In this document: piece after piece, positions 15,101-28,216 of the stretch
Layout: the number at the start of each line of letters is the position of its first letter
How positions within the stretch are numbered: position 1 is the first letter of the stretch
From: Pithys albifrons albifrons
Lineage: Eukaryota; Chordata; Aves; Passeriformes; Thamnophilidae
Direction of reading: 5' to 3'
Length of the DNA: 64,000 nucleotides
NCBI RefSeq assembly: GCF_047495875.1
Contig: NC_092464.1
Span: 31,404,865 to 31,468,864, forward strand
Translations under genes and position numbers: made by a program
The notes under the pieces: generated by a model
Seen by the model: the letters and a program-made list of their open reading frames with translations, nothing else
Database searches by the model: none
What the model was told of the DNA's origin: nothing

Positions 15101-18100
15101 CTGCAGGAAAAAAGTTCCCTTCACCAAAGCCCAACCTGCTCCAAGAGTAAGCACTTCAGCAACAGAAAATTATTATGCCATCTGTTATTATGTAGGAATA
15201 AAGGACATCATGTTACACCAGAATACTCACTGCAGAGATTTTTGTGCTGAGATTAAGGGCTTGATGCTGATGATTACAAATTCATAAAGGGGAATAGAGA
15301 TATTTTCTATTACTCAGGAGAAAGCAAAGAATTGATTTCATTCTGCTACCCAGACAACATCTTCAAATATAGGGAACCATAACAGACTAACCTTTTACTG
15401 CTTCCATCCGCCCACAATGATAATTACATTCCCTGTAACACTGCAGTTGACTTTGTTGGTACTTTATAATGAAGATCATGGCTGTTTCCCCCTATTTTCT
15501 GGATTCTCTAGTACATCATCTTGTTTTTGACCTCAGGATTTGCTACTTAAGTTCCTGAGATCTTAGACAGCACCACGGTTATTCATGCATGATCAGTTAA
15601 ATGGATTGGAGAACATATTGTTTTCTTATTTAAATACAGTTATTAATTATGAAAAGAAACAGGAAAAGCATGCAAAGGAAGAGATTAGTAGATTTAAACT
15701 GTAAACAGAGAAAATTTGAATGGCTTCTCTTATGAAAAGGTTGGTACATAGAACTAGGGAAAAAAATGGAAGCATTTAGAAGAGATAATTTTCTCAATTA
15801 TGCATACAGATAAAAAATTCTTTATGCCTAAAAAGAAATTAAAATAAACTGGATTCCATGATCTTTATTCCCACCTCTGGTAACTGACTGAACACCTTAA
15901 GCCTATTTTCTATGATTAAAGGGACTGTTGAGGCGACAGTAATGATGGAGTCAAGGGCAAGAGGAAATCGGATACCCAAAAGTAAAAATAAACAATGAAA
16001 ATGTGCCTGCTGGGATGCTGGGGTTGGTTTCAGTAGCCCCACTACTCCATGGCAAAAATCCTATTGACTTGATCAGGACTAGACTTTCAACTTTGGCTTT
16101 TAAAAGGGAGAAATTATTTTAAAGAAATAACATAGGCATTATGCCAAGTGCACATTAAATGCAGATGGGGATTTCAATTTAACTTCTGCTTCAGCTGCAG
16201 AAACCAGGCGTTTGCGATTAGAAACGTAAAGGAAATCTGTGATTCTTCGACAATTGAAAGGAATAGGATTAATTTGTTGGAGTCATGTTGACAAAAATAG
16301 TGACAAAAAGAGAATGGGATCAAAAATTAGAGTTGGGAGTACTGCTAACTACTGAAGCACAGGCAAAGCAATAACCAGAAAGCTGAGAAAAAGTTGTAGA
16401 CGCCATTACACTAATACAAATATCAATTAGAGCATATCATGTTCTAAAAAGCAATTTTAAAACTGAATAATAGAAAAAAAAAATTATCAAATCCTTCTAA
16501 AGCTAACACTTATTGACACAAAGCTCCATGCAACTCACAAAGGTGGGGCGGGGTCCCAGGTGTGGTGTTCTTGCATCCAGGATGCTTGTGCATGTGCCTC
16601 CCTCTGGCTTGCCCTGAAAGCCTGCCCTTGGCCTGATCTAGGTAAGAAACCTTCCTTAAAATTCTCAAAATCCTTAACAATCATTTCTGCCCTAAGCAAC
16701 AGTCCATTTCTATCTCAGCAGTAGCTGCTAATGATTGGAAGATGATGAAATATCATTTATGTTACTGAGATGTACATGTTTTGGCTGATATGAAGAAGGA
16801 CATCGAAGGGCCAGTTCTCTCAATTCATGACAGTTTTTCTTTCCTCTTTCATAAGTATTCCAGAATTGTAATTAAACAGGAATATACTCAGTTCTTGGGT
16901 AGCATCTTCCTATGGCTACAATCACACTTGAAATTGAGATGGTGCTTATGCATACACCTCCAGACCACTGAGAGGAAAGATGGGGCTCAGGCTGGATGGG
17001 AACCGCAGCTCACTCCAACAGTCCTCTGATCCTCCACAGCAGGATCCAGCTGGTGGATCCAGCGGAGCCTCTGGCATAGCCATAAATTACCTACAGTGTG
17101 TATGACTATGATTAGCTGTTTGACTTCTTGTTAAGCAACACTTACAATATCTGTAGGCACACAGTAAGCAGTTTGGAACTGCTGATTGCTTTCTGATTTA
17201 CGAGGGGTGGTGGAGAAGGATGAAGAGAGACATAAGTCTTGCTTTACTGCAGTTTGGAAATCAGACACAAAACTTAACTGACAAGGAAACTAGACAGGAA
17301 TTTAGTTGTCAGCCTACAATACATACATTTGAAGCTTGCCTTTTTTCTTTTTTTAGTAATTAATGTCCTATTTATCTTAGTAGTTTCAGTTAAAATGGGA
17401 CTATCAATATATAGGGGAAAAAGGCACTCTAGATGGCAGTTCTTGAATATCACATCCAGCCTAAACAAAACCAATACTGGTAAGTGTAAATTCAAAACAC
17501 AATTCTGATTCATGAGATTTCCAGACCAAACAAGGTTAATGTGCTTGGAAGAAGTTAATCTACAGAGCTGCATTTAGAACATGTATCCCTTCATAACTTC
17601 CCAACTGTTGGATACTTTCTCATCATTTCTTTCTCAAATGATGTTTCCAGATCGACAAATTTATCCTTCCCTGGGATCAGTTGTTTCCTTAGTCTTGTCT
17701 TTTAGAATGCAACCCTTTTACTGTCAGTTTTATGACACCAGTAACACTATGTGCTCCAGCTCTGTATTAATCTTCTGAGAATGTTATTTATTTTACAGTA
17801 TTGGCACAGCAGGAGACTTTCCTCTGCTTTTGACGAGGGCCCCTGGAGACAGCTGACACACCACCAGCACAGTGCCAAATAATACTTCGGGACGTTCAGT
17901 CTAAACTAGCATAAAATACTAAGATAACGCCATTTCTTTTTCTTCTGATACTAATCAAATTGATACATTATGTTATGGAGTGCAGACTGAGATCATAGTT
18001 TTACTCTCTTGCAACTTCCTAACCATACTCTCCTGTCTTAGCTTCAGGCCTTCATCAGAAGTCTTGCTATTCTCCATCTTGGCTTTGCTGCATACTGCTA

Positions 18101-18599
18101 TGAATCATACTACATAAATTGTACAGGCACACAAAAAGAAGAATTTACTTGATTTGTCACTTAAACAATATTTTAGTACTGATCTCACAAGCAGTCTGTT
18201 AATTTTATATTGAAGTAGTGAGAATAGTACTCTCCTTATGTGTGCAAAGTTTTTCCAATTACAAACTCTGCCAACACAAGGGGAAAAAAAGTGGTTTAGA
18301 TTTAGTTTTGTAGCTGAAAACAGAAACACTACCAATTTTCCAGCAATAGGAACTTTTTAAAGAAAGACATTTTTATTTTTTTTTTTTCAAAATTTATTGT
18401 TCATGTTTCAAGACTAAAAGTAGATGAAATAGCTCAGTGGTGAAAGGCACTTTTAGTAAGTCTAACAGAGGGGACATCTTTAAGCATGGATAGTGTCTAT
18501 TAAAGAGAAACTTCTGTTTTCAACAGTTTTAATAAGCAGACCTGTGCATAAACTGGTCCCGCATAGGCTGTTTTTCTTGATAGAGTCCTACATTAATTT

Positions 18600-18713
18600 T
18601 AATATCCCATCCACTAGAAAGCAGTGGGAACGTCTTCCGTAGTTTAGTGCACAATTGCATTATATCCCATCCACTCCAGAGCACAGACATAAACATAAGC
18701 ACAGTTGCATATT
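18600..18713. repeat. short degenerate tandem duplication
   Basis: ATATCCCATCCACT occurs at about 18601 and 18662, each followed about 35-40 bp later by GCACAATTGCAT or GCACAGTTGCAT. This indicates a diverged duplication of about 60 bp. Confidence 0.65.
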
Positions 18714-21136
18714 CTATCATATTCTATGACCAATATTCACACACCCATGGCAAAGTCTTATTGATGCTTTTGAGTTCCCATACACACAAGCCTGAAACCC
18801 CTCTCAGAGACAAATCCCCACAACCATTCCATAAGCAGGGCTCAGTTTTCTTTCAAAATGTAATTCATTACTAAAAGTAAAGAATTTGTTATCCACCTTT
18901 TCTGCAAGATTCTAATGGTTACATTGCTTAAATGTAAAACACATGGATTTATGTTCGGATGGGAACATCACTCAACACACTAAGGAGGATTAAGACACCT
19001 TTTAACCTTCCCATTGAAGTTCTACAGACAAGCACTTAAGACTACCTTATTAAGAACAAAGTAAAGTGTAACTGAGCACATTACTGTATTTCAGTGAAGT
19101 TAACTGGGTTATGGTCACAACCACCAAGAAAATTTCTGTATTTTAATTTGTGACTGATAAAGTACAGAGGGCTAAGAGCGTAATCTGATGTCACCCTTTT
19201 TACATTAATATTCAAATGTGTCTACTAGTGGTATTGTAACAGCACAGCAGCCTACACAGGTTGGTGGGACACAGAGAATTCTCCCACCTCTTTTTTGCCC
19301 TTTAAAATCTTAATTCCAGGTCTTACATCAGCCATTGAGATTTCATATGACCAATACTGAGATTTTGATGATTAACAGTGGGCTTATGTGAAAACCAAAA
19401 GGCCTTGATAAACTCAAGACTCACATGGACTTAGCCTCTTTTCCCCTTGTTTCTAAGGAAAACCAACTAGTCCACACCAAACCCAGAAAAAAAAAAACAA
19501 AACCACACAACCAGAGGTGTGAATAAACACAAAATAATTGTGTTGTAAAAAACAAAAAAAATCTCCCAAGTTCAGTATAGACAAACCAAGTTATTTTCTC
19601 AGCACCAGAGCTAAAGATGCCTCTCTTCCCTTTCCCTCATGCCTAATAAGTTGCAAAGTTCTGCCTGAAGCTTTTCCCACTGCCACAGAGTTCACAGAGT
19701 GGCTTAATTTCACCACAGCTGAACTTGGGTCACTTTTTCTTCAAAGAGGAACTAATATAATTTCTCTCCTCTGTCCAACAATTAATTCCCATGAAACTTA
19801 TAGGAATTCAATATTTCATTTAAGTAGACAGAGGTCTGCAAACTAAACTGCCATTAGCTAAAAATTTACTAAAGAAGGAGAAACAAATGCACACACATCA
19901 CAGCATTTGCATGTGCTTGTATTCGCAGCATGGGCACATAAGTCTCTTTTCCTATATAAACAAATTAAGAAAATAATATGAAAAATGAACAGTGAAAAAC
20001 TGAATGAGTACATGTATTACCTGCACTTTGAGATATATAAAAACTAGAAAAGGCTTGAAAGAAAAAGCAATACTCCACCATGTGGCATTGCATGAGAACA
20101 GGCAGAACCCTTCCACAAGCCGGACTCTTCCAAGTCCTATACTGATTTGACGTATCAAGTGCAAAGTCATTGTGGAGTAGAGCAGTTTTCTTGAAACCGT
20201 ATTCTTACATATGTGAAAAAAAAATCCAAACCCAAACCCTAACCAATTCAGTCAATTTCACTAGAATATGAATTTGGGAGGAAAAAAAGTCTTCACTGCC
20301 TAACAATGCAATTCAGATACCTAGAATACCTTCTCTATTTGAAATGACTGCTTGCACATTTTATGTATTTTATGTCATACTCCAAAAAACTAGAGAAGCA
20401 TTTTGAATGGACTGAAAATACTTAATGGAGAGATGAGAGAAATGTCTTTAAAGAAAAGACTTCAAGTCCCCTTTTAGTCTCAGGAAAAATTTTGACATTT
20501 CAAAAACCTCCTTAAACTGAAATTTTCACTTTTGTGCTCTTTATGAATAAATCCCCAGCTTTTTTTTTTTAACTCATCTCTCCCAGTCAGTTTTCCATAT
20601 ATTCATTGAATTTTTTAGAACATTTTCCAAAGTGTGCTCCAGTAAAGAAACAAGTCTTACAATAAATTATTGCAGTAACAATTAAAAAAATAAACAGAAA
20701 AATCTGAAGCATCAGAATTATCTGTACTCAAGTTTTCCTAACCACTAGAAATATTATTTCCAGAATATCTTTGCTCAAGGCAAGTAAAAGACAACATTCT
20801 ACAGAAAACTATGTGAATTTTTTTCTTTTATTGCATTTCTCATTTAGAATTAGAAGCATTCTGAGAGAATGCTGAAAATTCTGAGAGAATTCTTCAGCAA
20901 GTTTCCACGTATATTTCTGATATGAAGAAGCACTGCTTGTATCTATAGTCCCTTGCTGGTGATGCTGAAGTGCCCTGCTGCATTCACAACCTGAAAATGT
21001 TTAAGTCTGCAGCCTACCTCAAGCTCAGTGAGAACCCACATGGAAGACATTGCAAAGGTATTCAGACTATTCTTTTTCCACTTTACATTCACAGCTACTA
21101 TTTGGCTAAAAATTGGCAATCATTTTATTATTCACA

Positions 21137-21268
21137 CAGAATCACAAACTATTCTCAGTTGGAAAGGACCCACAAGGATCATTGAGTCCAACTCTTGAGT
21201 CAATGGCCTACATAGGGAATTGAACCCATGACCTTCCTTCACGAAACAGAGTGCTCTCTTATTGTGGT
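21137..21268 (-). mobile_element. tRNA-headed SINE with CR1-like tail, decayed 5' part
   Basis: Minus strand. It has the same junction as the 30.7-kb copy: a B-box-like GGTCATGGGTTCAATTCCC and TAGGCCA, followed by GAGTTGGACTCAATGATCC and the CR1-type 3' end. The 5' (D- and anticodon-arm) part is diverged, so the left limit of the element and the parent tRNA are uncertain. The shared tRNA-CR1 junction places both copies in one family. Confidence 0.7.
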
Positions 21269-24200
21269 TAGGTTATTGGTATTTGAATTCAGTGAGATCT
21301 GTCAACATCTTGCAGCTATCTTTTCTTTTTATTCACAAAATGAGAAAACAGCCTTTGGGAAATTTGTTTTTTCCTGAGAAAAGACATTTGCACGTAATGG
21401 ATAGGAAGATATAAAGTTATTTGCAACAGCTTGTCCTCACATTCATCATCATAATATTGTACAACCACAGATTTATAGGATAAATATAAATCAAGAATGA
21501 ATATGATGAAGTTGGGCTGTATTTTGGGATCATTTATGACAATGGTTTTGTAAACCAAGCACTGAAGCAAGACAGAAATAACCACAACACAGATGACTGC
21601 AGAGCTAATCTGTGAGCATCTGCATATTTGGTAAGTACTTCAGAAATACTACATGAGTAAAAAAATGCATATGCAAACACACTTAAATCTGTAATGCATA
21701 GACACTTTTCTCTATTTCAGAAACCTTACCACTGTCCTTAATATCATTCCCTTGGCCCAAGAAAACTAAGACTTCAAGTTTAACTAATGTCTGGTTGAAA
21801 TGAAAAAACTAATTTTGAAATTGCCCATATGAAAAGGGAATTTTCCTCTCAGAAAAAAATTAGGAAAACATGAGATTTAGTAATACAGACATAAAGCAGG
21901 TCTCTTATACTAAGTTCACTTTAGTGTCCAGACAATCATCAAAAGTAGGTATCAGTGCATCCCATACACCATCAGTGTAGAGTGTTACACATTCTTTAGT
22001 CACAATATATGGAATTTCTTTGAAAGGCAGAGGTCCTGAACTGCTTCTCTGGGTAGAATCTAAACACACCAGACATGAAGGCATGCCCCTCTTCACAAAT
22101 CCACAAGCTAATTTTGACAGACTCCATGAAGAAATGACAAATACCTATACCATCTGTGCACTTTTTGTTTTGTTCTTGGATTTGTTCTTGGTTGTGGATT
22201 TTTTTCAGCAGGGAGACAAATAGCTGTCCTTCTATAAAAGTGCTTCAAAAAAACTGGTCATGTTTGAGTTCATGGAGCGCTGACCAAGTCTCTGGATAAA
22301 ACATGAATCTTCAAGCATAAATGTAATAAACTAGCATTATCCTGAAAGAGGGTCAGATGCCACTGGTTTGTTATCTGAAACAAAAATGGAGCTGGTGAAA
22401 AAATTTAATAGTGCTCCATTTTTTCTAATACTGATATTCATGTTTATTGTTGCTGATTGAATTTGCCTTTTTTTTTTTTAGTCTCACTTTTAAATATTGG
22501 TTTGACTGATCCATACAGAATTTTTAATTTATCCATATGCTAACACTTTTATTATAAGAAAATAAAAGCATAGGCTGTGACTTATCATGGTCAGCTCTTG
22601 CTCAGTTCAACTCTCCTTGAAAAAAAGGTGATTCTAGATTCAGCCAGCTTCATGAATGACTAGTTTTGGCAAAATACCTTCAATGAAATCTGGGACCGTA
22701 GTTGCACAGCCTGCACTCCACTAATTGCTGCACTCCAAGTCTCCAGGAGAAGCTGTGCATGCTCTGCATGTGTGATCGCAATGAGGTCATGCCCACTGAT
22801 TATGGCTTTTCAGACAGAACTGCAGTATTATTTCTGAATGCAACCTTAATTGCAACTCAAGGCAAAGCATTTGACAAAGATCTGCTTCTTTCAGTGTCCA
22901 GACTTCAATGTTCATTAGAAGCTCATATACCTCATGTGAGCTTCTAAGCAGCACAGTACTGACAGAGCTCTTACTAGAGCTTCTTAAAAACAGTTCTCCT
23001 CAAGCAATTTGTGCAGCACAATGAAATCCTGCTCTTGAATGGGACATCATATTTCAGGTGTGGTATGAATCTGCTTGAAGAAATTCCCACACACCAAAGG
23101 CACCGGTGAAAGAAAATGGAAAGAGGAACACAGGGAATAAAGAGCAAGGAAGCTTCGAGGTGCAGTAGTCCTATCTTGATAACTGTATTCTTACTAAGTA
23201 GCATATAGACTCAGAGACCAAAGGTCACAGCTCAACCTTCCAGTCATATGAAATACATAAAAAAAATCCATCAAAGATATTGAGTCTTGTACTAAAATTC
23301 TTGCCCTTGTTCTCAAGGTTTCTTTGCTATGTACTAGGAACTGCTGCAGTTCACTCACCTTCTGTATAGAAAGTTCAATTTAGCTGTTTCTGCAGATAGA
23401 TTTCTCAAATAAGTTTTCTTTTGAGTTGAACTGTCTGTGACTGAAACAGAAATTTTTTAGATGCAGTGATACACTACAGACATATCAGTTTGGGAAATAG
23501 GAAGAGATCATCTATGCATTCATGTTATGGAGCAGGGATCTTTAAAGCAGTAAAACTAAAGCTCATTCCTTCTTTGTCTAGGACACTTGGCTTAGGGGAA
23601 CTTGAAGCCATTACCAAGCTGCAATTGCTTCTGATTGTGTAACATCAGGTCAACTGACTAGCTTGGGGCAAGACTTTCTGCTGAATTTAACCCAAATCTG
23701 GATTAGTTATGTGTAAATTTATGATGGACAAAAAAATCATGAGCTGTGCCTATAAAAAACTTATTTACTGACAATGTTGGATTGGTTTTCAGAGCTTTAT
23801 TTTTGTTCACATGAATCTGGAAGACAAAGTATCTTCTTATAAACACAGCCTACTGGATACTGAAGTCCCTCAGGCTTTATTGAATAGACAGGATTTCTGA
23901 AAGATAAATAGCAGAATAGAATCAACAATGTGGTAAGAAAAATACATGCCTTATTAGAATGAAACTATTTTAGTACTTTCATAGCCAACCATAGTAATTC
24001 TGAAAGCATCAGGTCACTTAACCTCTTCACAGGTAGCCAGAAAAAAACAAAACTGATGGTTTCAGTACACAACTACCCCCATGCCTTTCACAGCAAAGGT
24101 CTGTACTGTCTGTGGCCTACAAAGGTTGGGATGATTCCAAAGGCAAACTCTTTATTCAGAGGCAGATTTGACCAAGGCTTATGTTTTCCCAAAGACAGTT

Positions 24201-27200
24201 AGCTTGCTTAGGCCCTTTAAAAAATCTTTTCCCTAGAGCTCATCCACTGGGCTGTTTTTGCTATGTATTTTAAGCAGCAGCAAAGTACCAAGTCAAAGCA
24301 AAGAATTTATTTCTAAGAGAAGCAAGGAGAAGACAAAGAGCGAAAGTTAACGCTGCAGATCACTGCAAGCTTCAGAGAGTATGAAACAATTGTTTTAATG
24401 AGAGCTAAATATACTTCCTTGCAAGAGTGCTTGCTTTTCTGCCAGAGACACGCAATATACTGAGAAACAAGTTTGCAGAATCAAAATATTTATACTACGA
24501 AGTAGCAGTTTCTACTTTAGAAACTTAGAGCTGATTAAATTAGAACTGCATTTTTCATAATGCAGACAAAATATTATAAACCACAGCCATAAGCAAATAT
24601 TGGCTTTGTTTTGAGCTTAATGGTAAAATAGATCACAGTTATCTTGGTGTAACTATCAGTATATTTACAGGACAAAACACTATTTTATTGTCTAATGTTC
24701 TCTTTGCTATGTGACACAAGTTATACTAGAACGCACCCTGAAAAACAGAAGGGCTGTGCAAACAAATATGAAGTCACCCGGCCTCATTGAAAGCCTTAAA
24801 AATGTCTGTTCTCTGTAGTCAAAAAACTTGTCTCAACTCAAAATTTAATCCAACTCTTTTGTAGTCCAGGGGAACACAGAAAGTTAAATGTTTTTAGAGA
24901 TCAACTTCAATGAAACTTTAATGCAAAGTGTCAAATTCAGCTTCTTTGTTAACTTCCAAATATCAGAAAATCTTGCTTCTTTTAAGGGGAAAACCCAAAG
25001 AGATTTAAGTCACGATCAGTGACAATTCCCTTTTGAAAATCCAAGTTTTCTTGCCATATTTACAGAATGCCAAAACAGCATCTCCAGCAACATCAACAGT
25101 GCCGCTGTGAGGCTGCCAATATTGCCTCCAACTGTGTAAAGCATTTTTTCCTTCCTTCTTTTTTTTAAGTATTTTTTCACTTTTCTCCTTCCAAAGATGT
25201 AACACCTAGCAAGAATTTAACGTAAAATGTTATAGTATTTGTAATATTGGACCAACAACTTGTTCAGAAATCATTATTGCCAGCTACTGCATTTAATTGC
25301 TCCTTTCTGTTGTAATCCAAGAAAGAAAACAAAAAAATTATACAAGCAGGTGCCAGCCACACTTATATGCCAAAACCAAACAACCTCCCTCTAAGTAAGG
25401 CCCAAAACTGAGATTACTGTAGGCTTTCAGAAAAGACTAATTAAGAAACCAGTTTGCATAGTTTATTACAGTAAGCAACTCCCAGGAAGAGAACACTAAA
25501 GCAGCGGAAGTGGAGAAAGCATTCAAAATTCTGAAAGCATTTATACTACCTATATTACTTACTAGTTGTAACTTCAGTTCTTCCACCCTGAATGCCTCCT
25601 TCTTCCCATGCAGATGAAAAGCTGGAACAGACCAAGACAAACTTTCGGTGCTACAAACTAGTTCTATGAACTGGTGAGGCTTGACTCACCAACAGTGGTT
25701 CTGCTGGAGATACGTTTCCCTTTCCTAAAAGGGAAAGTGAGATACAATGATTATTAAGCAGTAAGAGATAAAGTAACATGACTCCGTCTCTGGTTCATGT
25801 GCAATAGCAACTGTCTCCATCATTCTCTTCACTTAGGCTTCAACAAAAAATATCTGCACTTGCCATCCTCCTCTCTGGTATGTCCTTCATACCCACCCTT
25901 CCCACTTCTTCCCTCAAGCCATTACATATATATATATATATACGCACACATATATATATATATCTTTGTGGAGCCAGCACATAACTTCTGACTGTAAATT
26001 ACGTCCCAACCTTCACCTTGCCCGTTGTAGCTAACATTTAAGTACATTAACTAGTGCGAGACTTCTGTGTTGTAGTCTGCATCACTTAACACACCAGAGT
26101 ACTGCCCTCAGTTGACCTTACAGCGTGCTGTAACAAACACATTACACGCACCATCTGACTCCTCAGGTTTTTTCACAGTACAGCAAGTGTGGACAGATGT
26201 GCCAGTGTCCAAGAAATTGCATGGAGATCAAGCGTCAGCATCATCATTTGTAGAAACACAACAGAAATAATTCATGTTTATCTCAGGACTGTCCAGAAAC
26301 TGGCTTCAAGTCCAAATACGCTGAGGAGTAAGAGAGTATAGTGAAGTTTCCACTGCCATTACCTCACCTTCTTACAAATCTTCAAGAAGTCTTAACTTGG
26401 TTCTTTATTGTTTTGTAACTTTAAAATGCCTACTATGTATTGCCATGCCATCATGCCTACATCAAGATGGTAACTGTCTTGGTAATTTTGGAGCTTTAAA
26501 GATGCATAAAAATTAATGTAGCACAAAATGAGTCCTAAAAGAATTGTCACACTTGAAATCCAGAACATATTTGATGTGGATATGTTATTAGAAGCTGTAT
26601 ACACACCTACTAAGGTAAGCTAGTAGCATCTGTGTAATTATTAGAGCAGACTGTTTTGTCACTTAGGAACAGACAGATAAACCTGATGTTCCCACATTCA
26701 TGTTGCTTACCAACGGTCTAGAAGGCTGCCAAAGAACTGGTTATGTTCTTCTTGAAACAGGTAAATCAATACCAAAGTAATTATTGCTTTCTACCTTGGG
26801 TTAAAGACTTAGTCTAGACCATGTCACCCTACAGTTCTCCCCAGAACTCCTCACAACAGAAAAGAGCTGCAACCAAAAGTACTAACACTCAAAAAAAATT
26901 ATACATCTACACCAGGAAAATTAGGTCATCATAAAAGCACATTTATTAATGTTTGACTTTCATTTTCTCATTGTCAAACTTTCTACTAACATTAATTCCA
27001 ACAGTTGGGGAAAAACTGACCGTAGGTCAGTATTTGAAAGTTAGAACTGGAACAAGATGGGAGTTGCAGTTTAGCGCTATTTTTTTTAAAGGAACTGTAA
27101 AGTCTTGATGCTCAAAATAAACTTTATCAAAGCTTGTCCTGTTCCAGTCTGCTTTATCAGCCTGTATCTCAACAGCATTCTGACTCACAGGTGGTACTTC

Positions 27201-27771
27201 ATTACACTAGATTACATTAAGCTCCAATCTTCCCCATTTGCAATGAATCAACTCATCAGTTTTTCCCAGAGTACTGTGAAAGGTGTTCTGAATGTTCCAA
27301 GACACTAAAATTTGTGTAACCTTTAATGCAAGCTGCAGTTTCATTTATAGGCATTAATGGTCTCTTACTACAATTTAAAAAAAAAATCTGTTCTCAGCCC
27401 CTGGGAATTCACATGTATTTCCCAGAACCTCAAAGGTAATCCTATCTACTTCTATGAAATCAAAACATCGAGTGGCAAAGATGGAATTAGAGTAGCAAAC
27501 ATCCCAACTACCTACTGGCTAGTAAATGGAACTGGAAAGCAGACACAGAGGTGATGCATGTATTCCTGTAAGTACATTCCATGTTTCTTTTGTGGTTTGT
27601 TTTCCATTAAATAAAATAAGCAGATATTGCTTCTATCCTGTTTCTTCTATAATTTCTTTAAAAGCTCCTGCCTTTCAAGCTGTTGTTGGACATGTGCACG
27701 CAAACACCATCCAACCTAGCAGAGCAGACAGTTCAGTGAAGAAATATACAAATGCATTTTGAAAACAGGGT
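21269..27771. other. intergenic stretch immediately 3' of POLR1F
   Basis: Only the AT microsatellite at 25.9 kb stands out. There is no gene and no further CR1 tail. Confidence 0.65.
25926..25963. repeat. (AT)n microsatellite
   Basis: Two runs of TA dinucleotides of about 9 and 8 units separated by CGCACACA. Likely length-polymorphic. Confidence 0.9.
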
Positions 27772-27777
27772 TTTATT
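27772..27777 (-). terminator. POLR1F: POLR1F polyadenylation signal AATAAA
   Basis: Canonical AATAAA on the minus strand, 51 nt past the stop codon. This predicts a short 3' UTR of roughly 70-80 nt. No other AATAAA was seen within several hundred bases downstream. Alternative sites used in tissue cannot be excluded. Confidence 0.6.
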
Positions 27778-27828
27778 GGAACTTATCAAAAATGTCTGAA
27801 ATCTAATTCACAGAAGGCACTTCAGACT

Positions 27829-28216
27829 TTAGTCCCTTTTCTTTTTAGCTTTAGGTTTTTCTGACAACTGAGATAATTCACTTTCTTCAACTTCACAATG
27901 CTTTCTTTTCTTTTTCTTTGACTTTTTATGGTCAGTTTGGTAACCACTGGAGTCACTGGTGGGCAATACATGTTCCTGTTCTTCTTGCTTGTCCTTTTTC
28001 TTTTTCTTCTTGCTTTTTTCATCATGGAATCCATTCACAACATCAACACTTTTCTGTTCTCCATTTTCCCTCCCAACATTATCCATCTCATTTAGAGGCT
28101 CTTCTGTTACATTATCTTCCCCACAATCTTTCAAGCCATTTTCCTTGTGGTCAAGCTTTTGAATTTCATCCCCATTCATACTGGCAGCAATGGTCTTAGA
28201 TTGTTTGGGCCGCATG
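27829..28216 (-). CDS. POLR1F: POLR1F terminal coding exon 4
   Basis: 388 nt. The acceptor TTTTACAG|C supplies the third base of codon 189 (Cys). The exon then encodes 128 residues and TAA at 27831-27829. The tail has an acidic/Asn-rich stretch, then a Lys run, then the family motif SDSSGYQTDHKK, then a second Lys/Arg run, ending KKKRD. The motif and the two basic clusters match the mammalian tail, although the intervening sequence is poorly conserved. Frames on the opposite strand over this exon are shadows of the Lys-rich codons. Confidence 0.95.

Larger units (their letters stand above)
3256..21136. other. intergenic stretch
   Basis: Contains the small CR1 remnant at 6.5 kb, a weak CTCF-like motif at 9.1 kb, homopolymer A/T runs, a degenerate duplication at 18.6 kb and GC-richer patches at about 7040-7310, 16540-16640 and 16960-17070 that I cannot assign. 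No coding gene or RNA gene was recognised. Confidence 0.65.

Noticed and set aside
27918..28199. Plus-strand open frames over 27.9-28.2 kb
   Set aside because: Antisense shadows of the Lys-rich POLR1F exon 4 (Phe/Ser-rich, no family resemblance).
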